In this document: one piece after another, positions 16,265 through 22,492 of the stretch
How positions within the stretch are numbered: position 1 is the first letter of the stretch
How the letters are laid out: every line of letters starts with the position of its first letter
NCBI GenBank assembly: GCA_900768045.1
Contig: CAAGBL010000062.1
Span: 1 to 64,000, forward strand
Reading direction: 5' to 3'
Length of the DNA: 64,000 nucleotides
From: an uncultured Alistipes sp.
GTDB lineage: Bacteria > Bacteroidota > Bacteroidia > Bacteroidales > Rikenellaceae
Translations under genes and position numbers: made by a program
The notes under the pieces: model-generated
Database searches by the model: none
What the model saw: only the letters and a program-made list of their open reading frames with translations
Told to the model about the DNA's origin: nothing

Positions 16265-17179
16265 TTAATGGTAGTGTGGTGTTGTCGTTGAGTTACGGTA
16301 CGAGCCTATGACAAGGCCAACACCTGCAAAGATTATAAGAGCAAAAAATAGGGTGTCGAGATGCGGTTTATCGAGGCCCATGACAACGGCAAGCGTGATA
16401 GCTATAACGGGCTGAATGTAGGAGTAGATGCTTGTGATGGTTGGAGCTACAAACTTAAGCGAGTAGTTGAGTAGCAAGTTAGGCAGATATGTCGGCACGA
16501 TTAGCACAAAGAGCGTGGCAAGCAGAATGCCTCCATGCATTGCTGCATAGTCTGTAGTTATGATGTCGTGTATGCCAAAAGGTAGCATGATAAATGCCGA
16601 TGAGCAGTATATCCATCTCAGGAGTGTGGATATGTGGTACTTGCCCAATATCTGCTTAAACCACACCATATATAGTGCTGATACAAATGCTGATGAGGCG
16701 ATGAGTATGTTGCCTATGGTGCCCGAATGCTCATGAGCGCCGCTATTGCTCGAAATGATCAGGGCGATTGTGCCGGCCATGCCGATAAGTAGTCCGAAAA
16801 CTCGTTGTGTGGTAAATCTATCCAAGCCCGCAATGACCGACAGTAGCAACACTATGAGCGGTGTTGTTGTGCTAATTATCGAGCCGTCGATGGCTGAGGT
16901 GTTGGCAAGGCCATACATCATACATAGCTTGCGCATGACGCCCATAAGAAGTGCTAGGCCGAGAATCTTGAGCCTATCCTTTGGCTCGACGCTCTCGGCC
17001 TTCTCCCATAGTAGCGGTAGGAGTGATAGCAAGGCAGCCACAACGAGCGATGCCGATACCATGGCCAAAGGCGATATGTATTTGCCGAGCACGAGATTGT
17101 AGAAAGGGTAGTCGCACGCCCATACGATATTGCAGAATATGAGCGCAATATGCGGATATATCGGTTTAGATGTTGTCAT
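16265..17179 (-). CDS. EamA/DMT-family transporter
   Basis: A 304-residue inner-membrane protein with about ten hydrophobic segments in two homologous halves, as in drug/metabolite transporters. The internal pattern NTSAIDGSIISTTTPLIVLLLS and the final VAPTITSIYSYIQPVIA are typical EamA signatures at the ends of the repeats. The start at 17179 (MTTSKPIYPHIALIFCNIVW) is preferred over an upstream one that would add an extra unpaired hydrophobic segment. The substrate cannot be told from sequence. The gene converges with the SDR gene, 40 bp between stops. Confidence 0.85.
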   Translation of the reverse strand: MTTSKPIYPHIALIFCNIVWACDYPFYNLVLGKYISPLAMVSASLVVAALLSLLPLLWEKAESVEPKDRLKILGLALLMGVMRKLCMMYGLANTSAIDGSIISTTTPLIVLLLSVIAGLDRFTTQRVFGLLIGMAGTIALIISSNSGAHEHSGTIGNILIASSAFVSALYMVWFKQILGKYHISTLLRWIYCSSAFIMLPFGIHDIITTDYAAMHGGILLATLFVLIVPTYLPNLLLNYSLKFVAPTITSIYSYIQPVIAITLAVVMGLDKPHLDTLFFALIIFAGVGLVIGSYRNSTTTPHYH

Positions 17180-17337
17180 GCTACTATGGTTTGTAGAGCC
17201 ATAGTAGGCAAATATTGTGCCTGAGTAGTTAATCAACAAACCCAATAAAAACAAAAGGTGTTGAGTAATCAACCCCGACCAAAGAAAACCAGTTTACTCA
17301 CATAATTAGTGTAGATAAACGCCTATGGCGGTTTTGG

Positions 17338-17384
17338 TTTTATGGTGGTAGGTGTGGGCTTGCACATAAACTACTACCATAAAA
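17338..17384. repeat. Intergenic hairpin TTTTATGGTGGTAG/CTACTACCATAAAA
   Basis: Fourteen-base arms with one mismatch enclose a second small hairpin, TGTGGGCTTGCACA (17353-17366). The GCTTGC apex recalls small hairpins in the repeats near 60 and 62.5 kb. It lies between the EamA gene and tRNA-His. Confidence 0.6.
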
Positions 17385-17389
17385 GCAAA

Positions 17390-17413
17390 GCAGATGACAT
17401 TGCTGTCATCTGC
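17390..17413 (-). terminator. Terminator of tRNA-His
   Basis: Perfect ten-base-pair stem GCAGATGACA/TGTCATCTGC with a 4-base loop; on the minus strand it is followed by TTTGCTTTTA. It sits 15 bp past the tRNA 3' end. Confidence 0.8.
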
Positions 17414-17428
17414 TCTACATTAATTTTG

Positions 17429-17503
17429 GGTGGAAGATGGGATTCGAACCCACGACCTTAGGAACCACAATCCTCTACTCTAACCGACTGAGCTACATCC
17501 ACC
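17429..17503 (-). tRNA. tRNA-His (anticodon GTG)
   Basis: Cloverleaf read on the minus strand: acceptor GTGGATG with the extra G at position -1 pairing with C73, D arm GCTCAGTCGGTTAGAG, anticodon stem GAGGA/TCCTA-side with loop TTGTGGT, T arm GTGGG-TTCGAAT-CCCAT. The extra 5' G is the identity mark of histidine tRNAs. One T-T mismatch lies in the acceptor stem. CCA is not encoded, as usual in Bacteroidetes. Confidence 0.95.
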
Positions 17504-17629
17504 ATTTGATTTGTTTCCAAATCGGTGTGCAAATATACACACTTTTTTCTTCTCTCCAAAATTTTTGCAGGTTATTTTTTTAAAATTATTGCAAAAAACA
17601 TCTAAATATTGCAATTTGTGGCTTGCAAA

Positions 17630-18892
17630 CTACTCTATCTTAACAACAGGAATCTCTGCCCAATGTGTAGTGTATCGGGGTGAGCGATGCTCGCTTGAGG
17701 ACATGATGCTATTCATACCCTCTGAGGCTAACACCACATTCTTTGTGTCAAGTCTCCTATTTATCGAGTCTATGGCCTGCATTAGGCGCTCATGTTGTGC
17801 TTGGCTTTTAGCATTGAACATTGAGTGAGGAGTAGCCTCTCGCTTACGTATTCCCGAGGCGATGACTCCAGCTCGCTTATATCCGCACCCTGGAACAAAA
17901 ATCTCAGATATAGCCTCTCGTGCACTGCGCACAATATGCAGAGTGCTATTCGTTGGCTCCGTAAATGTGAGCTTTATATTGCCATACTGTTGTGGCTCGT
18001 CATCGTGAAAACGATTTGTTGCTGCAAACACCGTGAGTTCTGAGCACAGAGTATCATCGCTTCGTAGCTTCTCCGCTGTCATGGCGGCAAACTTTGCTAT
18101 ATGCTCTCTGAGTAGCTTTACATCGTAGATGTCGTGCGAAAAGCTGCGTGAGTTGCATATCGACTGCTTGCTGTGTGGCTGGTGTTCAAAGCCGATAGAG
18201 GGTATTGAGTGTAGCTCTCGCCATGTGCGTACTCCGTTGATGCCCATACGCTTGCGTACGCTCTCCTCGCTGAGCTGTCGGAAGTCCCATGCGGTGTGTA
18301 TGCCGCTAAGATGAAGGCGTGGTGCGCTACGGCGACCTATGCCCCATACATCTTCGATAGGCGTCTTGCGCAATACCTTCTCGATGTCCTCGTCACGGTG
18401 CATAAAGCAGCCGCCATGCAATTTTGGGTAGTGCTTGCATAGCTCGGCTGCAATCTTTGCAAGGGTTTTAGTTGGTGCCACGCCTACAGATACTGGAATA
18501 CCTGTGAGGCGCTGGCAGCGTGCGGAGAGGCTCTTTGCGAAGTCGTCGAAGTTGATGTTCTCCATGCCTCGCATATCAAGAAAGGCCTCGTCAATAGAGT
18601 ATATCTCGATTTGTGGAGCGCTCTCACGCAATACCATGCGCACACGGCGTGAGAAGTCGGCGTATAGCGACATGTTGCCCGAGAATACAGCTATGTTGTG
18701 TGCCTTAACAAGGTGACGAATCTTGAAGAGCGGATCGCCCATCTTTATCCCGAGTGCCTTTGCCTCGTTGCTGCGTGCTATGGCACAGCCGTCGTTGTTC
18801 GAGAGCACGATGACGGGACGCCCCTCAAGGTCGGGGCGGAAGACTCGCTCACACGAGACAAAGAAGTTGTTGCAGTCGGCAAGGGCAAACAT
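17630..18892 (-). CDS. umuC: Y-family DNA polymerase UmuC (polymerase V catalytic subunit)
   Basis: A 420-residue translesion polymerase. The active-site carboxylates are visible: FALADCNNFFVSCE at the N-terminus and YSIDEAFLD in the palm. Other marks are the thumb/helix-hairpin pattern VWGIGRRSAPRL and a C-terminal UmuC-type domain (GCGYKRAGVIASGI). The ATG at 18892 follows a TTG two codons earlier; the ATG is preferred. A -7 element TATATTTG lies about 25 bp upstream. Its usual partner umuD is 3.1 kb away on the same strand, with a thiamine operon in between. With processed UmuD it would form an error-prone polymerase induced by DNA damage. Confidence 0.95.
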   Translation of the reverse strand: MFALADCNNFFVSCERVFRPDLEGRPVIVLSNNDGCAIARSNEAKALGIKMGDPLFKIRHLVKAHNIAVFSGNMSLYADFSRRVRMVLRESAPQIEIYSIDEAFLDMRGMENINFDDFAKSLSARCQRLTGIPVSVGVAPTKTLAKIAAELCKHYPKLHGGCFMHRDEDIEKVLRKTPIEDVWGIGRRSAPRLHLSGIHTAWDFRQLSEESVRKRMGINGVRTWRELHSIPSIGFEHQPHSKQSICNSRSFSHDIYDVKLLREHIAKFAAMTAEKLRSDDTLCSELTVFAATNRFHDDEPQQYGNIKLTFTEPTNSTLHIVRSAREAISEIFVPGCGYKRAGVIASGIRKREATPHSMFNAKSQAQHERLMQAIDSINRRLDTKNVVLASEGMNSIMSSSEHRSPRYTTHWAEIPVVKIE

Positions 18893-18916
18893 CAGCAATT
18901 AATGTTGTAGTGATTG

Positions 18917-18924
18917 CAAATATA
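18917..18924 (-). promoter_or_regulatory. -7 element of the umuC promoter
   Basis: TATATTTG on the minus strand, 25 bp before the umuC ATG, with no clear -33 TTTG. It is back to back with the thiamine operon promoter. Because umuC has its own apparent promoter it need not be read from umuD. Confidence 0.5.
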
Positions 18925-18964
18925 CGAAATTATTATACCTAATATTAAATAATGCACACAAAGA

Positions 18965-18996
18965 TTTGTGTTATTATAAAAATAGTCGTATATTTG
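18965..18996 (+). promoter_or_regulatory. Promoter of the thiamine operon
   Basis: Exact Bacteroidetes consensus: TTTG at 18965-18968, 20-bp spacer, TATATTTG at 18989-18996. The predicted start of transcription falls at the first bases of the TPP riboswitch. Confidence 0.8.
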
Positions 18997-19002
18997 TAGT
19001 AT

Positions 19003-19076
19003 ACAAAGGGGTGCCTTAATTGGCTGAGATTATACCCTCGAACCTGATGCAGTTAGTACTGCCGTAGGAATTGTGG
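19003..19076 (+). promoter_or_regulatory. TPP (THI-box) riboswitch
   Basis: Canonical thiamine pyrophosphate aptamer: GGGGTGCC, then GGCTGAGAT...ACCC, then GAACCTGATGCAGTTAGTACTGCCGTAGGAA, closed by ACAA/TTGT as P1. The conserved CTGAGA and ACCTGAT motifs are intact. It senses TPP and should repress the four downstream genes. Confidence 0.97.
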
Positions 19077-19086
19077 ATAATATCAT

Positions 19087-19124
19087 AACGCATACCCCGT
19101 ATTTTGAGGTATGCGTTTTTCTTT
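19087..19124 (+). terminator. Expression-platform terminator of the TPP riboswitch
   Basis: AACGCATACC/GGTATGCGTT stem followed by TTTTTCTTTT, 10 nt after the aptamer and 38 nt before thiD. Its position suggests control by transcription termination, though an explicit antiterminator pairing was not worked out. Confidence 0.8.
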
Positions 19125-19161
19125 TCGGGCACCTCGTTTTTAATGCATAATTTAGTTTATT

Positions 19162-20043
19162 ATGATTTCAAACGAAAACTACAACGAGGTTAAATCCCAT
19201 GGTAGTTCCAAGAGTAAAGGCTATAGAGTAGCTCTCACAATAGCAGGGTCCGACTCATCGGGAGGTGCTGGCATTCAGGCCGATATAAAGACATTCTCTT
19301 CACTGGGCATATATGGCGCTTCGGCAATAACTGCGATTACGGCGCAAAATACCGAGGGGGTACATTCGCAATTTGCTCTGCCTGCCGAATTGGTATATAA
19401 TCAGATTATTGCAGTTATGGAGGATTTGCTGCCATCGGTCGTTAAGGTCGGTATGTTGTCAAATGCCGAGGTTGCAAATTGTGTTGCAGATATCCTTGAA
19501 CATTATGATATACCTATTGTGCTCGATCCTGTCGTAGTCTCCACTAGTGGTCATCGATTGCTCTCTACCGAGGCTTTAGATGTGGTTAAGCAGCGATTGT
19601 TGCCCATTGCAAAAGTTGTTACACCCAATATCCCAGAGATGCAAGCTCTTACAATGATGCCTCTTTCGACCATATCTGAAAAATTAGAGGCTGCACGTTA
19701 TCTACTTGCTCTTGGTGCACAAGCCGTGCTACTAAAGGGAGGACACGAGAAGGGTGATATGAAGACAGATATATTATATCAATATGCCGACGGCGAGATT
19801 ACAGCAACCTATCTATCTTCGCCTACAATCGCAACACGTAATACTCACGGCACAGGGTGTACGCTATCATCTGCCATAGCAGCATACATTGCCACAGGAT
19901 TTGGACTTAGTGAGGCTGTGAAACTAGCAAAAGAGTATATGTCGAAAGCTATTGAGGCTGGGGCTGATGTCTCTATAGGCAAGGGCAATGGCCCTGTAAA
20001 TCATCTGTTTAATCCCATAAAGATGTCTGTTTATGAGGAGTAA
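19162..20043 (+). CDS. thiD: Hydroxymethylpyrimidine (phosphate) kinase ThiD
   Basis: A 293-residue ribokinase-fold enzyme that phosphorylates HMP and HMP-P to the pyrophosphate used for thiamine. Family marks: ALTIAGSDSSGGAGIQADIKTF near the N-terminus, VLDPVVVSTSGHRL in the middle, and THGTGCTLSSAIAAY with the catalytic Cys near the C-terminus. About 20 extra residues precede the core. The gene follows the TPP riboswitch and overlaps thiE by 11 bp. Codon use is more AT-rich than in the neighbouring metabolic genes. Confidence 0.95.
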   Translation: MISNENYNEVKSHGSSKSKGYRVALTIAGSDSSGGAGIQADIKTFSSLGIYGASAITAITAQNTEGVHSQFALPAELVYNQIIAVMEDLLPSVVKVGMLSNAEVANCVADILEHYDIPIVLDPVVVSTSGHRLLSTEALDVVKQRLLPIAKVVTPNIPEMQALTMMPLSTISEKLEAARYLLALGAQAVLLKGGHEKGDMKTDILYQYADGEITATYLSSPTIATRNTHGTGCTLSSAIAAYIATGFGLSEAVKLAKEYMSKAIEAGADVSIGKGNGPVNHLFNPIKMSVYEE

Positions 20044-20674
20044 AAACTATCAATTGCAGTTTATTACCCACTATAACCATCGCTTTAACTATGTCGATTC
20101 TGCTCGCATTGCCCTTGAGGGAGGTTGTCGATGGGTACAGCTGCGCATGAAGGGTGTAGATGGGGCTATATTAGAGCAAAATGCTATTGTTATTCAGCAG
20201 ATGTGTAGAGAGTATGGCGCAACATTCATCATTGATGATAACGTGGCGCTCGCCAAACGCATAGGGGCAGATGGCGTTCACCTGGGAAAGGGTGATATGC
20301 CTATTGGCGAGGCACGCAAAATTCTTGGTGATGAGTATATAATTGGTGGCACAGTAAATAGCTTTGATGACATACTACACGCCATCAAGCACTCTGCACC
20401 CGACTATTTTGGCTGTGGCCCTTATCGCTACACATCGACAAAGCAAAACCTTGCGCCCATACTCGGCATTAATGGCTACAAAGAGATTATCCAGCAGATG
20501 CGTGCGAGAGGTATCGACACTCCTTTAGTTGCCATTGGCGGCATTGGTCGAGAGGATATTCCCCATATTCTGGAGTGCGGAGTACATGGCATTGCGCTAA
20601 GTGGATCGGTGCTAAATGCCGATGACCCTATATGTGAGATGCAAGATATAAGAGAACTTATTTATAACCATTAA
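20033..20674 (+). CDS. thiE: Thiamine phosphate synthase ThiE
   Basis: A 213-residue TIM-barrel enzyme joining HMP-pyrophosphate to thiazole phosphate. Visible motifs: WVQLRMKG (substrate strand), FIIDDNVALAKRIGADGVHLGKGDM, and the phosphate-binding VAIGGIGREDI and GIALSGSVLNADDP. It starts inside the end of thiD (translational coupling) and ends 18 bp before thi4. It is the better conserved of two ThiE-like proteins in the operon and so the likely catalytic one. Confidence 0.95.
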   Translation: MRSKNYQLQFITHYNHRFNYVDSARIALEGGCRWVQLRMKGVDGAILEQNAIVIQQMCREYGATFIIDDNVALAKRIGADGVHLGKGDMPIGEARKILGDEYIIGGTVNSFDDILHAIKHSAPDYFGCGPYRYTSTKQNLAPILGINGYKEIIQQMRARGIDTPLVAIGGIGREDIPHILECGVHGIALSGSVLNADDPICEMQDIRELIYNH

Positions 20675-20692
20675 CTTATAATATCTAATATT

Positions 20693-21484
20693 ATGATTGA
20701 AAAAAATGTATCACACGGTATTATTAGCACCTACTTTGATAAGTTGGAGCGCAACCTTGACCTCGATGTAGCCATTGTTGGTGGAGGCCCTTCTGGAATT
20801 GTAGCAGCCTACTATCTCGCAAAAGCGGGCTTGAAGGTTGCACTCTTCGATAGAAAGCTTTCGCCTGGTGGTGGCATGTGGGGTGGCGCTATGATGTTCA
20901 ACCAGATTGTTGTGCAAGAGGAGGCGTTGCACATTGTCAAGGAGTTTGGCATCAACTACGAGAAGTATGATAACAACCTATATGTTATGGACTCTGTTGA
21001 GAGCACAGCAGCGTTGCTATACAAGGCTGTACATGAGGGCGCAACAATTTTTAATTGCTACTCGGTTGAAGATGTGATCTTTAAGAGTAATGTTGTCAGT
21101 GGTGTAGTTGTTAATTGGACTCCCGTTCTACGTGAGGGACTACATGTTGACCCACTCAATATTTTGGCTCGCTGCGTAGTAGACGGCACAGGACATGATA
21201 GCGAGATGTGTTGCACTGTTGCTCGCAAAAATGGTATTAGATTAGCTACTGATACTGGTGCTGTAATTGGCGAGCGATCATTGGATGTTGTGTCAGGTGA
21301 AGAAGAGGTTGTGAATGGTACGAAAGAGATCTATCCAGGTCTTTATGTTTGTGGTATGGCTGCTTCAGCAGTTAGTGGAACACCTCGTATGGGCCCTATC
21401 TTTGGCGGCATGCTCCTATCGGGCAAGAGGGTGTCTAACCTTATAATCGAGAAGTTAAAACACTCTGATAAATGCTCAAAATAG
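20693..21484 (+). CDS. thi4: Thi4-type thiazole synthase (archaeal-like, His active site)
   Basis: A 263-residue Thi4-family enzyme that makes the ADP-thiazole precursor of thiamine from NAD and glycine. The dinucleotide motif VGGGPSG lies at residues 29-35, followed by LFDRKLSPGGGMWGGAM. The key position is His151 in GLHVDPL. Suicidal eukaryotic Thi4 has a Cys there that donates its own sulfur; archaeal sulfide-dependent, multi-turnover enzymes have His. So this copy should use free sulfide, which fits an anaerobe. It replaces the usual ThiG/ThiS/ThiH route in this operon. It overlaps the next gene by 13 bp. Confidence 0.92.
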   Translation: MIEKNVSHGIISTYFDKLERNLDLDVAIVGGGPSGIVAAYYLAKAGLKVALFDRKLSPGGGMWGGAMMFNQIVVQEEALHIVKEFGINYEKYDNNLYVMDSVESTAALLYKAVHEGATIFNCYSVEDVIFKSNVVSGVVVNWTPVLREGLHVDPLNILARCVVDGTGHDSEMCCTVARKNGIRLATDTGAVIGERSLDVVSGEEEVVNGTKEIYPGLYVCGMAASAVSGTPRMGPIFGGMLLSGKRVSNLIIEKLKHSDKCSK

Positions 21485-22017
21485 CTATAACAAAACCCAA
21501 TGCTGTTGATGGGGAGGATGCCATTATCAGGCACCTCCTTGCCAACGGCTTTGATATTGTGCATCTTAGAAAGCCAGATGCGGATATATGTTATTGTCGA
21601 GATTTATTGCAGCAACTATCCCCCTCTGAGCGTAAACGTGTTGTGATCCATGATTACTATTCACTATACGAGGAGTATTCGTTGCGAGGCTTTCACATAA
21701 ATAAAAATCTTACTTCGTACCCCGCTGATTATCAGGGAACACGCACCCGTTCTTGTCACTCTTTAGATGAGATTCTAAGGTATAAGCCTGAGTGTGACTA
21801 TCTATTTTTAAGCCCGATCTTTGATAGCATATCTAAAGCTGACTATAGGTCTAAGTTTAGCCACGCCGAATTGCTAAATGCCTCAATCAATGGAGTTATC
21901 GACAATAAGGTTATTGCGCTCGGTGGTGTTACCCTTGATCGGATACCATATTTGCACTCATTGCGCTTTGGTGGCGTTGCGATGATGGGAGCTATTGATG
22001 ATATTATGCCTTTTTAA
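21472..22017 (+). CDS. Second ThiE/TenI-like protein
   Basis: A 181-residue TIM-barrel protein of the ThiE/TenI group, shorter than the ThiE at 20033-20674. It keeps IVHLRKPDAD, a GFHINKN strand, CHSLDEI, FLSPIFDSISK and the ALGGVTLDRI phosphate site, but lacks the full DDNVALA motif (it has IHDYYSLYEEY). It may be a TenI-like thiazole tautomerase or a diverged synthase; a tautomerase beside a thiazole-forming enzyme would make sense, but this is inference. Its 3' end overlaps the 3' end of convergent umuD by 14 bp. Confidence 0.8.
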   Translation: MLKIAITKPNAVDGEDAIIRHLLANGFDIVHLRKPDADICYCRDLLQQLSPSERKRVVIHDYYSLYEEYSLRGFHINKNLTSYPADYQGTRTRSCHSLDEILRYKPECDYLFLSPIFDSISKADYRSKFSHAELLNASINGVIDNKVIALGGVTLDRIPYLHSLRFGGVAMMGAIDDIMPF

Positions 22018-22417
22018 TTACATATGTCACCACGCCCCATACCTGAAATTCGCTGTTGGTATCTATGTGTATGGGCTTAAAGTTGGGGTTGGCCGCAATA
22101 AGCTCGATATGATCCTTATGACGCTGTATGCGCTTGAGAGTGAACTCGCCGTCTATGAAGCACACCGCTGAGCAGCCGTTATAGGGCTCTATGCTTCGAT
22201 CTACAATGACGATGTCGCCCTCGTCCATCTCGGCATCTACCATAGACGTACCGCCAATGCGGAAGAAGAAGGTTGATGATGGGTGGCGAACGAGGAGTTT
22301 AATAAGGTCGAGTTTCTCGGTAGGCTCCTCGTCGGCAGGTGAGGGGAATCCTGCACGCACCTCGCCAAGCATGTCGAGCTCGACGCCCTCGCTATGTTCT
22401 AATGAGTGGGGTTTCAT
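22004..22417 (-). CDS. umuD: UmuD-like S24 autoprotease (polymerase V subunit)
   Basis: A 137-residue S24-family protein. The self-cleavage site Ala22-Gly23 (RAGFPSP), nucleophile Ser58 (GGTSMVDA) and general base Lys95 (FTLKRI) line up with E. coli UmuD, shifted by two residues. After RecA-stimulated cleavage it would join UmuC for translesion synthesis. In most genomes umuD directly precedes umuC; here the four-gene thiamine operon lies between them on the opposite strand. No LexA box could be assigned. Confidence 0.94.
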   Translation of the reverse strand: MKPHSLEHSEGVELDMLGEVRAGFPSPADEEPTEKLDLIKLLVRHPSSTFFFRIGGTSMVDAEMDEGDIVIVDRSIEPYNGCSAVCFIDGEFTLKRIQRHKDHIELIAANPNFKPIHIDTNSEFQVWGVVTYVIKKA

Positions 22418-22434
22418 GGTAACTATTCGAAAAT

Positions 22435-22472
22435 TAAGGCCAACTTATCAAATATGTTGTAAGTCGGCCTTA
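22435..22472 (-). terminator. Terminator of the GH2 gene
   Basis: TAAGGCCAACTTA / TAAGTCGGCCTTA inverted repeat, followed on the minus strand by ATTTTCG. It separates the GH2 gene from umuD. Confidence 0.65.
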
Positions 22473-22492
22473 GTACATTGTGTTATAGCTCT

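Noticed and set aside
17630..22417. An integron, prophage or insertion sequence as the cause of the umuD/umuC split.
   Set aside because: No integrase, transposase, attachment repeat or terminal inverted repeat is seen at the borders of the thiamine operon.
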